Below, piece by piece: positions 36,887-45,772 of a stretch of DNA of 64,000 nt (position 1 is the stretch's first letter; every line of letters starts with the position of its first letter). The stretch covers positions 3,534,001 through 3,598,000 of the forward strand of contig NZ_CP032624.1 in assembly GCF_003627055.1 (NCBI RefSeq). Direction: 5' to 3'. Source of the stretch: Gryllotalpicola protaetiae. GTDB lineage: Bacteria > Actinomycetota > Actinomycetes > Actinomycetales > Microbacteriaceae. The notes beneath the pieces were generated by a model. That model was not told the DNA's origin. It saw only the letters and a program-made list of their open reading frames with translations, and did no database searches. Both the position numbers and the translations under genes were made by a program.

Positions 36887-37917
36887 TTCGCCTCGGCGAG
36901 TGCGCGCTCCACCGCCTCCTGCACCCGCTCGTCCTCGCGGAGCTTGGCACGGGCGCGTCGCCGTCGCTGCAGCAGCGCGCCGGCGACGGCGAGAGCCGCG
37001 ATGACCAGAATGATGAGCAGCAGCCCCCACGGCACTGCGGCGCCGGTCGCCGTGGCCGAGACCGCAGGCAACGGGTTCGTCGAGCCCGATGCGTCGACGA
37101 ACTTTGGGGTGACGCTCGTCGTCGCGGTGAACCAGAATGCCGCAGCGACGCCGTGGATCGGCACGGTCACCTTCCAGCTCTCCCCCGGCAGCAGGCTGGG
37201 CGGGGCCGCGACATGCGCCGCCTTCGCGTGGAACAGGCCGAACGGCCCGCTCGCGGCGACCGACTGTGCGGCATCCATCGTCGTGTTGCCGGTGTTGCGG
37301 ATCGTGTAGCTGAGCGTCGCGTCGCCGCTGGCGAAGGGGTTCAGGCCGCCGCGCCAGTGCGCGTGCGCGTCGGTGACGGCGAGCGCGGGCTGCAGCTCAC
37401 CGCTGACGCGCAGTGAGATGCGGATGCCGAGACGCCGGTCGACCGCGATGCCCTGCGCCTGGTCGGGCTGGGTCAGCGTGGTGACGATGCCGCCGGCATA
37501 GTCACCCGGCGCACTGCCCTTCGGCACACTGATGGTGAACGGCACCTCGGCGGTCGCCCCCGGTGCGACGGCGACCGATTGAGCGGATGCCTGTGCCCAT
37601 GCCCCCACCCCGTGCTGCCTCTGGTCTGCGCGCAGCAGATCGAGCTGCCCTGCGCCGGTCGTGAACCCGTCGGCGGCGTACACGCCGAGCTCGAGGGGCT
37701 CGTCGCCCTGGTTCGCCACCGTGATCGCGTCGGTGAGAGAGCCGCCCGGGCTCACGGTGTAGTGAAAGCTCGTTCGGGCGGCGCCGTAGTCGTTCGAAGC
37801 CGTCCGCACCGCCCAGGTGACGTCGTCGCCCGCGGCGTCGGCGGCGGGCGCGACGAGAAGTGTGATGGCCGCCGTGAGCGCGGCGGTGGCGAGGGCGATG
37901 GCCTTTTTCGCGTGCAT
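36862..37917 (-). CDS. Cell-surface DUF916 (WxL-associated)-type protein
   Basis: 351 residues: signal peptide (1-28), an Ig-like beta region matching DUF916 (FHYTVSPGGSLTDAITVANQ, VPFTISVPKGSAPGDYAGGI, RLGIRISLRVSGE), a second beta domain with SYTIRNTGNTTM, a membrane helix near 298-318 (LLLIILVIAALAVAGALL) and a short basic, charged cytoplasmic tail. In Firmicutes such proteins sit with WxL cell-wall proteins; none is here. Third gene of a surface cassette after the metallophosphoesterase, with a hairpin in between. Confidence 0.8.
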   Translation of the reverse strand: MHAKKAIALATAALTAAITLLVAPAADAAGDDVTWAVRTASNDYGAARTSFHYTVSPGGSLTDAITVANQGDEPLELGVYAADGFTTGAGQLDLLRADQRQHGVGAWAQASAQSVAVAPGATAEVPFTISVPKGSAPGDYAGGIVTTLTQPDQAQGIAVDRRLGIRISLRVSGELQPALAVTDAHAHWRGGLNPFASGDATLSYTIRNTGNTTMDAAQSVAASGPFGLFHAKAAHVAAPPSLLPGESWKVTVPIHGVAAAFWFTATTSVTPKFVDASGSTNPLPAVSATATGAAVPWGLLLIILVIAALAVAGALLQRRRRARAKLREDERVQEAVERALAEANEKAPADS

Positions 37918-37953
37918 GGGGGTCCTGGGTTTCCGGGTCGAGAACGGCGAAGG

Positions 37954-37992
37954 CCCGGTGCGGGCGGGTGTGCGTGCCCCACCCGCACCGGG
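37954..37992 (-). terminator. Hairpin between metallophosphoesterase and DUF916 genes
   Basis: 11-bp perfect inverted repeat CCCGGTGCGGG / CCCGCACCGGG with a 17-nt loop, 27 nt past the metallophosphoesterase stop. No T-tract, so it may attenuate rather than fully terminate. Confidence 0.5.
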
Positions 37993-38019
37993 TCGTCGGT
38001 TTCGGCTTCTGGGCGAGGG

Positions 38020-40014
38020 CTACTCGCTCAGAGCCGTGATGGTGAGCGTGCCGCGGTAGCTGCCCTTGCTCACGCTGGTCGGGACTTTGAGGTCCAGATC
38101 CGCGCCGAGCTTGGCGGTGCCGCGCGCGTGACCCTGTGCCGCCGAGCCGAGACCGCGCGAGACGGACAGGCCGTCACCGCCGTCGAAGCCCGACTGCACG
38201 GGCTGTCCCGCCGCGGCGCCCGCGCCGCTCTGGGCGAGCGCCGGCGACCAGCCGAGGTACTTCCCCGAGAAGGTGTTGGCGCCGTCGCGGAAGTCGGTCA
38301 CGCTGGCCGAGATCGACCAAGGCGCGAGAGAGCGGCGGGTGTCGGTGACTGCGATCGGGTTGATCTCGCCCTGCGCCTCGAAGTAGTCGCCGAGGCTCTC
38401 GGTCGCGGTGCCCAGGTTCACGAGGCCATTGCGGCCATCGATCGTCCAGCCGAAGTCGCCGGGGGCGGTTTCGGGCAACGTCACCTGGATGTCCTGGCCA
38501 TTGCCGTGGTTCGGGTGGATCGTCACCGCGTCCACGATCGACCCGACGGGCTGGGCTGGTGACGCGCCGCTGTTCGGGCCGCACCACGGGACATTGCCGC
38601 GCTCGACCGCGGCGTTGGGCGCCGCGCAGGTGCCGCTGCGGATGTCCTGCACGACCAGCTGGTCGGGCTGCACCGACACCTTCACGTACGTGCGCACGTG
38701 CTCCTGGTTCTCGACCGAGTTGTACCAGTAGTCCTGCGGCTTCAGGGGGTCGGCGCCGTTGCCTGCGCCGCTCGTCCCGCTGTTGTCCGGCGTGGTGAGA
38801 TCGTAGTACTTCGAGCCCGATGCCGAGTTCGCGGTCACGTACACGACGCCGCCGGGGCCCGTGAACACGTCGGCGTCGCCGGGCTGCTCGTCCGGGTTCG
38901 CCTTCGCGCCGTTCTTGATCTCGTAGCTGCGCGAGTAGCTGTGGTCGTGGCCCTGCAGCACAAGGTCGACGCCGAGGCGGGAGAACGTGGTCGGGAAGTC
39001 CACGCGGCGCACCTTGTTGTCGGCGTCCTTCGCGTGGTCGGCCGGCGAGTAGATGGCGTGGTGGTAGACGAGGACCGTGTACTTCGCGTCGCCGCCGTGC
39101 TGGTTCACGACGGAGGTGACGTACGCGAGGTGTGCGGCGTCGCCGCCGCCTCCCTGCGAGGTGGCGTAGCTGTTGCTGTTCAGGTCGATGAACAGCACGT
39201 CCTTGTAGATGTACCAGTAGTCCCCGCCTGAGCTGGCGCCGCTCGGCTTGCCGTCCACGTAGTACGCCGCACTGCGGTCGGTGTTCGGCGTGGCGAGGTG
39301 CTGCTCGTACGCTTTGCCGCCGACGTCGTGGTTTCCGATGGTCGCCGCCCACGGGTACTGGCGCAGCTTGTCCGAGCCGAGGAACGCGTCCCACTGGGAC
39401 TCCGTGTTCGCGGTCTCGACCTGGTCGCCGCCCGAGACGAGCAGCTCGGCGTTGGGGTTCGCGGCGAGCGACACATCGAGCGTGTCGGCCCAGCCTGCGC
39501 CGTCCTTCGCGGTGTCGCCCGACGAGCCGATCTGCGGGTCGCCGTAGAACAGGAAGTCGAACGGGCCGTCGAAGGACTGCGTCTTGAAGGCGTACGTCGT
39601 CGACCAGTTGCCGTCGCTGCCGACGCGGTAGGAGTACTGCGTGTTCTCCTGCAGCCCGTCGAGTGTGGCGTGGCGGTTGAAGCCGCCGCTCGAGGCGATG
39701 TTCGCCGCCCCGAGCGCTGCGAAGCTCGCCGCCCCGGCAGGGAAGTCGCCGTTCACCAGTGCGCTGGTGGGGGCGAGCTGCACCGACTGGGCGGTGTCGG
39801 CGGAGGAGTACCAGGTGACGATGCGCTGGGACTCCGAGGCGCCGACGCCCAGGATGATGCCGGTGAGGTTGGCGGGGGCCGCGTCGGCTGCGAAGGCAGG
39901 CGCGACGGCGACACCGCCGAGGGCGCAGGTCGCGCCGAGCGCGACTGCGGAGAGGAACACGGTCGCTCGGCGGCGGCCGCGGCGCAGCATGTGCGTTGCC
40001 GCGGTGTGTGGCAT
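38020..40014 (-). CDS. Secreted purple acid phosphatase-like metallophosphoesterase
   Basis: 664 residues with a long N-terminal signal region (Arg-rich, then hydrophobic to about residue 42). An Fn3-like purple-acid-phosphatase N-domain follows (SESQRIVTWYSSADTAQSVQ, ENTQYSYRVGSDG). The binuclear-metal phosphoesterase domain has FYGDPQIG, SGGDQVE, IGNHDVGG, VYHHAIYSPADHAKDADN and LQGHDHSYSRSYE. A C-terminal beta region of about 150 residues has no identified family. Probably releases phosphate outside the cell; the substrate is not predictable. ATG at 40014 or an internal ATG nine codons later could start translation. Confidence 0.88.
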   Translation of the reverse strand: MPHTAATHMLRRGRRRATVFLSAVALGATCALGGVAVAPAFAADAAPANLTGIILGVGASESQRIVTWYSSADTAQSVQLAPTSALVNGDFPAGAASFAALGAANIASSGGFNRHATLDGLQENTQYSYRVGSDGNWSTTYAFKTQSFDGPFDFLFYGDPQIGSSGDTAKDGAGWADTLDVSLAANPNAELLVSGGDQVETANTESQWDAFLGSDKLRQYPWAATIGNHDVGGKAYEQHLATPNTDRSAAYYVDGKPSGASSGGDYWYIYKDVLFIDLNSNSYATSQGGGGDAAHLAYVTSVVNQHGGDAKYTVLVYHHAIYSPADHAKDADNKVRRVDFPTTFSRLGVDLVLQGHDHSYSRSYEIKNGAKANPDEQPGDADVFTGPGGVVYVTANSASGSKYYDLTTPDNSGTSGAGNGADPLKPQDYWYNSVENQEHVRTYVKVSVQPDQLVVQDIRSGTCAAPNAAVERGNVPWCGPNSGASPAQPVGSIVDAVTIHPNHGNGQDIQVTLPETAPGDFGWTIDGRNGLVNLGTATESLGDYFEAQGEINPIAVTDTRRSLAPWSISASVTDFRDGANTFSGKYLGWSPALAQSGAGAAAGQPVQSGFDGGDGLSVSRGLGSAAQGHARGTAKLGADLDLKVPTSVSKGSYRGTLTITALSE

Positions 40015-40075
40015 GGGTTGATCCGTTCTCTTCGATGGGGTGGAACTTCTCAGGGGAAAAGAGATCTTGGGCGCC

Positions 40076-41290
40076 TCACAGGCCGAGAACGCGTTGGACG
40101 AACCAGACGAGGCCGGCGATGGAGACTCCGGTTGCGATCACGACGGTCACCCAGATAAAGAGGCGGGGTGAGCGGTGCCGCAGGAGGGCGAGCAGCGGGA
40201 AGACGAGCGCGATGATCGAGAGCTGCACGACCTCGATGCCGACGTTGAAGACGAGCAGCGACCACAGCAGGGTCCACGACCAGGGCTCGTCGATGCCGAG
40301 CGCGCTCGCGAAGCCGAGCCCGTGAACCAGCCCGAAGACGAACACGACGCCGAGGCGCAGCCAGCCCGGGCGGTCGAGCCCCAGCGGGCCGCGGGCGATG
40401 TCGAGCCGTGCGGCATCCGCCCGCCCCTGCCACAGCCGCAACAGGTACCAGACCGCAACCGCGGTGATCGACAGCGCGATGATCGGCTCGACGACACTCG
40501 ACGGCGCACTCACGAGGTGCGTGGCGGCGAGGATGAACGTCACTGAGTGCGCGATCGTGAACGTCGTGGCGGCGTAGACGACCTCGCGCAGCCGTCGGGA
40601 GCCGGCGATCAGCGCAAGCAGGAACAGGATGTGGTCGATGCCGGTGAGCAGGTGCTCCGAACCGAGCCTGAAGAACTCCCAGAATCTCTCGCCCGTGCTC
40701 TGCTCCGTCGAGAACGACGGCTGCTGAGCATCGAGTGCGGCGCTGCCCGAGTGCGTGTCGAGGTTGTAGGTCAGCACTGTCTTGGTGTCGCGAACGTAGC
40801 CCTCCGCGTCGGGGAACAGCGTGCTGCCGATGACGTGCGCAGAGCTCGGCTTCGGGCAGGCATAGTCGAACACGACCGTCGCGTACGGCGCCCCGTCGCG
40901 CTGCTTCATCGCCACGCTGCCGTCGATCTTCGGCGTGCACGCCGAGCCTGCCGACATCACCGTGAACCGCTTCGAGACATAGCCGAGCACGGTGTCCGAA
41001 TGATTCTCGAGCGCACCCGCCTCGGCCGCCTCATCCCTGTGGTCGAACGCCGGCTGTCCCTCCTGGAACAGGCCGTCGTCATTCTGCGCGTCTGCGGCAG
41101 ACACGACCAGCAAGTCGTACTCGAGGTCGAGTGCGGCGCGGACATGGCCCGAGCGGTCACCGGCGACCGTCGCGTAGACCACGGAGGTGAAGCCATGGGC
41201 CGACGCGGGCGCAGAGGCGATGAGGCCGAATGCGACGACGGCGACGGCGACGAGCAGGGTCACGAGGACCCCGCGTGCTCGGGCAGGCAT
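40076..41290 (-). CDS. HupE/UreJ-family membrane protein with extracytoplasmic N-domain
   Basis: 404 residues: signal peptide (about 1-31), an extracytoplasmic domain (about 32-205), and a C-terminal HupE/UreJ_2-like membrane domain with histidine-bearing helices (EHLLTGIDHILFLLALIAGS, FTIAHSVTFILAATHL, GLVHGLGFASALGI). Histidines in helices suggest metal handling, as in nickel/cobalt permeases of this superfamily, but the substrate is not proven. ATG 41290 has GGAG upstream. It starts the run HupE-phosphatase-DUF916. Confidence 0.82.
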   Translation of the reverse strand: MPARARGVLVTLLVAVAVVAFGLIASAPASAHGFTSVVYATVAGDRSGHVRAALDLEYDLLVVSAADAQNDDGLFQEGQPAFDHRDEAAEAGALENHSDTVLGYVSKRFTVMSAGSACTPKIDGSVAMKQRDGAPYATVVFDYACPKPSSAHVIGSTLFPDAEGYVRDTKTVLTYNLDTHSGSAALDAQQPSFSTEQSTGERFWEFFRLGSEHLLTGIDHILFLLALIAGSRRLREVVYAATTFTIAHSVTFILAATHLVSAPSSVVEPIIALSITAVAVWYLLRLWQGRADAARLDIARGPLGLDRPGWLRLGVVFVFGLVHGLGFASALGIDEPWSWTLLWSLLVFNVGIEVVQLSIIALVFPLLALLRHRSPRLFIWVTVVIATGVSIAGLVWFVQRVLGL

Positions 41291-41418
41291 GGAACTCCTT
41301 CGGGTTGGCTATGACCATTCAGGGCGTTTATTAACGGATTCCTGTCCCCATGCGAACGGAAGTGGAACGACCGCCGGATCGGTCGTGAGCGCCGTCTCGC
41401 GTCGGCGAAAGTAGTGAC

Positions 41419-42072
41419 GTGCCCCGCGCCGTCATCGCCGCTCTCACGGCGGCCCTCGCCTCCGCCCTGCTCACCGGCTGCGCCGCCTCCGACTGGAGTG
41501 CGCCGCACCCGGCCCCGACCGCGGTCGGCGAGCCGGCGGTGGGATTCGCCCCGGCGACCACCCCGAGCCCGGAGGCGACCGTCGACCCGGCGCCAGGGTC
41601 GTGGAACGCCGTGCACCCGTCTCCCGGCATGCGTGCCGCGCTCGTCAGCGCGGGCCACGACGGGCCCACCAAGGCGCTGGTGGCCGCCGTCGTCGCGTGG
41701 GCGGATGCAGAAGACGTCGAGCTGCGCATCGTGAAGGCCGACGACGATCTCGTCGGCGGCATCGTCACAGCCATGCGGCTCAACCCCGACCTGGTCGTGA
41801 GCGTCGGGAACGACCTCGTCGACCCGCTCGCGACCGTGACGGCGAACCACCTCGACCAGCAGTTCCTCATCGTCGGCGCCGAGGTCGCCGAGCCCACCGC
41901 GAACGTCACCGCGGTCGACTGGGCGGGGGCGTCCTTCCGCGGCGAGGGTCTCGGGATGTCGTCACGCTACGACCCCCGCAGCTTCACGGCCGAGCGCTGC
42001 GGTCGTGGCATCCGCGCCGGTGTTGCCGCGGTTCTCACCGGAATGACCGGTGTCGTGCTCTGGCTCCGGTGA
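41419..42072 (+). CDS. Lipoprotein with a BMP/PnrA-like half domain
   Basis: 217 residues from GTG 41419. Lipobox LLTGC with C21, a proline-rich linker (about 25-65), then a segment resembling the N-lobe of basic membrane lipoproteins: NPDLVVSVGNDLVDPLATVT and NHLDQQFLIVGAEVAEPTAN. It stops after about 150 residues, where a full BMP binding protein would continue into a second lobe. It may be a degenerate or single-lobe solute/nucleoside-binding protein. It diverges from the HupE-like gene. Confidence 0.7.
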   Translation: MPRAVIAALTAALASALLTGCAASDWSAPHPAPTAVGEPAVGFAPATTPSPEATVDPAPGSWNAVHPSPGMRAALVSAGHDGPTKALVAAVVAWADAEDVELRIVKADDDLVGGIVTAMRLNPDLVVSVGNDLVDPLATVTANHLDQQFLIVGAEVAEPTANVTAVDWAGASFRGEGLGMSSRYDPRSFTAERCGRGIRAGVAAVLTGMTGVVLWLR

Positions 42073-42083
42073 CCACGCAGCCC

Positions 42084-42089
42084 TACACT
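42084..42089 (+). promoter_or_regulatory. -10 hexamer of the GPH symporter gene
   Basis: TACACT ends 7 nt before GTG 42097 with no ribosome binding site; likely leaderless. Confidence 0.45.
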
Positions 42090-42096
42090 CCGAAGT

Positions 42097-43611
42097 GTGT
42101 CAGCGACTCAAAGTGAAAGCGCGGGGTTCTATCGCCTGAACTGGCTGCAGCGGATCGGTTTCGGTGCGGGTGATCTCGCCCAGAACTTGATCTACAACAC
42201 GATCGCCACCTACCTGCTGTTCTTCTATACGCAGGTCTTCGGCCTGGGGGCCGGAGTCGCGGCGACGATGTTCCTGATCGTGCGGATCATCGACGCGGTC
42301 TGGGCTCCGCTCGTCGGCACGTTCATCGACAAGCACACGACACCGTGGGGCCGCTATCGTGGCTGGCTCATCCTGGCCGGCATCCCGACGGCGGGTTTCG
42401 GCGTGCTCGTCTTCTGGGACGGATTCTCGGGCTCTCTGCTCTATGCGTACGTCATGTACATCGGTCTTGAGCTCGCATACACCCTGCTCAACGTCCCGTA
42501 TGGCGCCCTCAACGCCTCGCTGACGCGGGACAATCACGAGATCTCGGTGCTGACCACCACCCGCATGTTCATGGCGAACATCGGCGGCCTCGTCGTCGCG
42601 TTCGGCGTGCCGGTGATCGTGCAGGCCATCGCCCCGAACAACGAGTGGGGTGTGCCTGCGGCGGCCGGCGCGTGGCTTGCGACGATGTCGATCCTGATCG
42701 TGATCGGGTTCCTCATCCTGATCTTCTGCTTCACCCAGACCAAAGAGCGCGTCGTCATGGACGCGTCCCTCCAGGACGAGGTGAAGATCACCGACCTCGC
42801 GGTCGAGTTCCGCCGCAATCGCCCGCTGCGCACGCTCGCGTTCTTCTTCGTCACCGCCTTCGCGATGATGGCGGTCGGCAACTCGGGCGCCGCCTTCTAC
42901 ATGACGGAGGTCGTGAAACGGGAGGATCTCGCGGGGCTGTTCAATGCGTTGGGAGTCCTGCCCGCGTTCGTCTTCCTGCCTCTCGTCCCGATGATCAGGC
43001 GCCGCATCGGCAAGCGCCCCCTGTTCATCGCGTTCCTTCTCATCGGCATCATCGGGCTCGCGATGCTGTACTTCATCCCGAACCCGCACGAGAACGTGGC
43101 GTGGGTGATGGTCGCCCAGGTCGTGCGCTCCATCGGCGTCATCGTCGCCACCGGGTACATGTGGGCGTTGGTACCCGAGGTGATCTCTTACGGCGAGTGG
43201 AAGACGGGGCGCCGGATCTCGGGCATCGTCAACGCGCTGACCGGCATCTTCTTCCGCGCCGGCTTCGCCCTCGGCGGGGTCGTGCCCGGGATCGTCCTCG
43301 CGCTCACCGGGTTCGTCACGGATTCCGCACAGCAGAGCGCACGGACCCAGCAGGGCATCCTCTGGCTCGTGTCCGTCATCCCCGCGATACTGCTGATCCT
43401 CGCCGTCTTCATCATCAGCCGCTACGACCTCAGCGACGCCCAGCTCGTGCAGATCAATCGCGAGATCGAGCAGCGTCAGCGCGAGGGCAGCGCCGAGGGC
43501 ACCGATCGAACGCCTGCTCTGCCGAACTCGTCGCTCGCCGATCCAGCCTTCACAGGTTCGCTAGACATCACACAGCGGGCCCCCGGAAACGAGAAGACCC
43601 CGGGTACGTGA
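42097..43611 (+). CDS. Glycoside-pentoside-hexuronide (GPH)-type cation symporter
   Basis: 504 residues, about 12 transmembrane helices, MelB/XynP-like. Family motifs: RIGFGAGDLAQNLIYNTIAT, DAVWAPLVGTFIDKHTTPWG followed by RYR, and EVISYGEWKTGRRISGIVNA. It should import a sugar or glycoside with Na+ or H+. No glycosidase or regulator adjoins. The C-terminal tail (about 460-504) is hydrophilic and its last codons form part of a hairpin. Confidence 0.9.
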   Translation: MSATQSESAGFYRLNWLQRIGFGAGDLAQNLIYNTIATYLLFFYTQVFGLGAGVAATMFLIVRIIDAVWAPLVGTFIDKHTTPWGRYRGWLILAGIPTAGFGVLVFWDGFSGSLLYAYVMYIGLELAYTLLNVPYGALNASLTRDNHEISVLTTTRMFMANIGGLVVAFGVPVIVQAIAPNNEWGVPAAAGAWLATMSILIVIGFLILIFCFTQTKERVVMDASLQDEVKITDLAVEFRRNRPLRTLAFFFVTAFAMMAVGNSGAAFYMTEVVKREDLAGLFNALGVLPAFVFLPLVPMIRRRIGKRPLFIAFLLIGIIGLAMLYFIPNPHENVAWVMVAQVVRSIGVIVATGYMWALVPEVISYGEWKTGRRISGIVNALTGIFFRAGFALGGVVPGIVLALTGFVTDSAQQSARTQQGILWLVSVIPAILLILAVFIISRYDLSDAQLVQINREIEQRQREGSAEGTDRTPALPNSSLADPAFTGSLDITQRAPGNEKTPGT

Positions 43612-43623
43612 CCCGGGGTTCTC
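43591..43623. terminator. Hairpin at the end of the GPH gene, facing tRNA-Ala
   Basis: ACCCCGGGT / ACCCGGGGT 9-bp perfect stem (43597-43605 and 43611-43619) with a 5-nt loop, extended by GAGA / TCTC. It overlaps the stop codon and lies between convergent transcripts. Confidence 0.6.
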
Positions 43624-43631
43624 GCTTCATG

Positions 43632-43707
43632 TGGTGGATCTGAGGGGACTCGAACCCCTGACCCCCTGCATGCCATGCAGGTGCGCTACCAGCTGCGCCA
43701 CAGACCC
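43632..43707 (-). tRNA. tRNA-Ala (anticodon GGC)
   Basis: 76 nt on the minus strand. The acceptor stem GGGTCTG pairs with CAGATCC and contains the G3-U70 wobble pair, the alanine identity element. D arm GCGCAGCTGGTAGCGC, anticodon stem CCTGC/GCAGG with loop ATGGCAT (anticodon GGC, reading GCC/GCU), T arm CAGGGGTTCGAGTCCCCTC-like. The CCA end is encoded. Confidence 0.96.
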
Positions 43708-43764
43708 GTTTGCGTGGCCGAATAAATCGGCACTGGCCGCTCTCGCGGCAACCCGTTCAGCTTA

Positions 43765-44139
43765 CTACAGAGGCTGGCGGCTCATGAAATCGAGGGGCAC
43801 CACGGGGCAGTCGCGCCAGAGCCGCTCAAGCGAGTAGTACTGCCGATCCTCCTGGTGGAAGACGTGCACGACGAGGTCGCCGAAGTCGAGCAGCACCCAG
43901 TGGCCCTGCTCCTTCCCCTCGCGGCGCAGAGTCCTCACACCGGCCTCGTTCAGGGCGTCCTCGACGCCGTCGGCGATGGCGACGACGTTGCGCTCCGAGT
44001 TCCCCGAGACGAGCAGGAAGATGTCGGTGAGCGGCAATGGGCCGCTAACGTCGAGCGCGACGAGGTCTTCGCCGGCCTTCGAGTCGGCTGCCACCGCAGC
44101 CAGTTGGAGCAGCTCTCGGGCCTGGGCGGATGCCGTCAT
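43765..44139 (-). CDS. rsfS: Ribosome silencing factor RsfS
   Basis: Binds L14 and blocks subunit joining under starvation. It has 124 residues: VALDVSGPLPLTDIFLLVSG, NVVAIADGVEDAL and GHWVLLDFGDLVVHVFHQED, RQYYSLERLW. It is the usual partner downstream of nadD, here separated from it by a 331-residue membrane-anchored protein. Confidence 0.95.
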   Translation of the reverse strand: MTASAQARELLQLAAVAADSKAGEDLVALDVSGPLPLTDIFLLVSGNSERNVVAIADGVEDALNEAGVRTLRREGKEQGHWVLLDFGDLVVHVFHQEDRQYYSLERLWRDCPVVPLDFMSRQPL

Positions 44140-44156
44140 GCAGTGATCTCTCTGAC

Positions 44157-45152
44157 CTAGAAGACGTGGAAGACGAACCCGGCGATGACCGCGCCGATGA
44201 CGCCGAGTGCGGCGACGCCGCCTGCCGACACACCGATGATCGCGCCGACCTTGTGGCTCGTCTTCTTGGGGGGAACGATGTTGGGGCTCGCCGAGGGCGC
44301 GTGCGTCGCGATCGCGCGGGTCGCGGCCACAGGCTCGACGCTCGAGTTCGGCGCGAGGTCGCGATCGTGCTGATCGAGCAGGCGATCGATGTCTGAGCCG
44401 TCGAAATGACCCTGGACCTGACCGGTCGAGCCGAGACCGCGGGGCAGATCGATCGACCCCGTCAGCAGGATCTCACCGGTCGCATTGAGCGGCCCGGTCA
44501 TATCGACGGCCGACGGGACGATGGGGATGATCAGCGCGTTCGACGCGGTGGTGGCCCCGGACGACTCCACCGAACGGATGTGCGCGTCGGTGACACCGGA
44601 GGCGATCACGTCGTCAAAGCTCTCGTTCGCGCCGAGCGACCAGTGACCGGTCGGCGGCTGATATGCGCGCACTTCCCCCGTCGTGAGCCCGACGGGGACG
44701 TCGTCGATCACCTCGGGGGTCGCCGCGGTGAACGCAGCGGGGATCTCGGGCTCAGGGGCAGCCGCGATCACCGGCGGCTGCGGCAACGGCAGCGCTGCGA
44801 TGGGGAGCGCCGCGACCGGCACGGCGGCGATGGGTGCGGATGCTGGCGCCGCAGGCTGTTGCGGCTGCTCGACGTCTTCCACAGGAGCCGACTGGATCTC
44901 CTCAGCCTGCTGCAGCGCACGGAGCTGGCGGCGCGTCAGCGGGACCACGGGCGCTGGCGGCGGGGCGTCGGTCGAGAGCACCGGTCGCAAGTCGGCGGGA
45001 ACGGGTGCGGGCGTCGCCGGCACCGCAGCCGAGAAGGGCAGTTCGACGGCGGGAACCTGCTGCTCGCCGGTCGTTGCCTCTTGAGAGGCCCGCTCCATCT
45101 CGCGGAGCTGACGGCGCGTCAGCGGCTGCTGCTGATCCTGCCTCAACGTCAT
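44157..45152 (-). CDS. Pro/Ala-rich membrane-anchored protein with paired LTRRQLR motifs
   Basis: 331 residues, not assigned to a named family. Two copies of a charged motif occur near the N-terminus: [15 protein letters not shown] (about 11-25) and [14 protein letters not shown] (about 76-89). Long Pro/Ala linkers follow, then a low-complexity Thr/Ser-rich part, and one C-terminal membrane helix ([20 protein letters not shown]) with a very short end. ATG overlaps the nadD stop (ATGA), so it is co-translated within the nadD-rsfS operon. Probably a tail-anchored cytoplasmic protein; function unknown. Confidence 0.75.
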   Translation of the reverse strand: MTLRQDQQQPLTRRQLREMERASQEATTGEQQVPAVELPFSAAVPATPAPVPADLRPVLSTDAPPPAPVVPLTRRQLRALQQAEEIQSAPVEDVEQPQQPAAPASAPIAAVPVAALPIAALPLPQPPVIAAAPEPEIPAAFTAATPEVIDDVPVGLTTGEVRAYQPPTGHWSLGANESFDDVIASGVTDAHIRSVESSGATTASNALIIPIVPSAVDMTGPLNATGEILLTGSIDLPRGLGSTGQVQGHFDGSDIDRLLDQHDRDLAPNSSVEPVAATRAIATHAPSASPNIVPPKKTSHKVGAIIGVSAGGVAALGVIGAVIAGFVFHVF

Positions 45153-45751
45153 GCCACGCTCCGATACAGATGGTGCTTGGAGATGTACTGGACAACGCCG
45201 TCAGGAACCAGGTACCAGACGGGGAAGCCCCTGCTCACCCGGCTGCGGCAATCCGTGGAGGAGATCGCCAGTGCCGGAACTTCCAACAAGCTTACGTCGC
45301 CCGTCGGCAAACCTGTAATGCTCAGTTCATGTCCCGGACGACTCACAGCGACGAAATGGGCCAATTCCCAGAGCTGTTCGACGTCGTGCCAGGTGAGGAT
45401 CTGGGCGATCGCGTCGGCCCCTGAGATGAAGTAGAGCTCGTCGTCAGGTCGCTGCGACTTGAGGTCGCGCAGGGTGTCGATCGTGTAGGTCGGGCCCGGG
45501 CGGTCGATGTCGACGCGACTCACGGTGAAGCGGGGGTTGGACGCCGTCGCGATGACGGTCATCAGGTAGCGGTGCTCGGCGGCACTCACCGGGCCCTTCT
45601 GCCACGGCTGGCCGGTGGGGACGAAGACGACCTCGTCGAGCCCGAACGACTGGGCCACCTCGCTCGCGGCGACCAGGTGGCCGTGGTGGATCGGGTCGAA
45701 GGTTCCGCCCATGACCCCGACGCGTCGGCGGCCGAGCTGAGGCGCGACCAT
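45149..45751 (-). CDS. nadD: Nicotinate-nucleotide adenylyltransferase
   Basis: NAD biosynthesis: adenylates nicotinate mononucleotide. It has 200 residues with nucleotidyltransferase motif [11 protein letters not shown] (15-25), [19 protein letters not shown] and the C-terminal [10 protein letters not shown] signature (ISSTxxR). Placed between proA and rsfS as in other actinobacteria. Confidence 0.95.
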   Translation of the reverse strand: MVAPQLGRRRVGVMGGTFDPIHHGHLVAASEVAQSFGLDEVVFVPTGQPWQKGPVSAAEHRYLMTVIATASNPRFTVSRVDIDRPGPTYTIDTLRDLKSQRPDDELYFISGADAIAQILTWHDVEQLWELAHFVAVSRPGHELSITGLPTGDVSLLEVPALAISSTDCRSRVSRGFPVWYLVPDGVVQYISKHHLYRSVA

Positions 45752-45772
45752 GTGCTCTGGCGGCCGCAGGCC

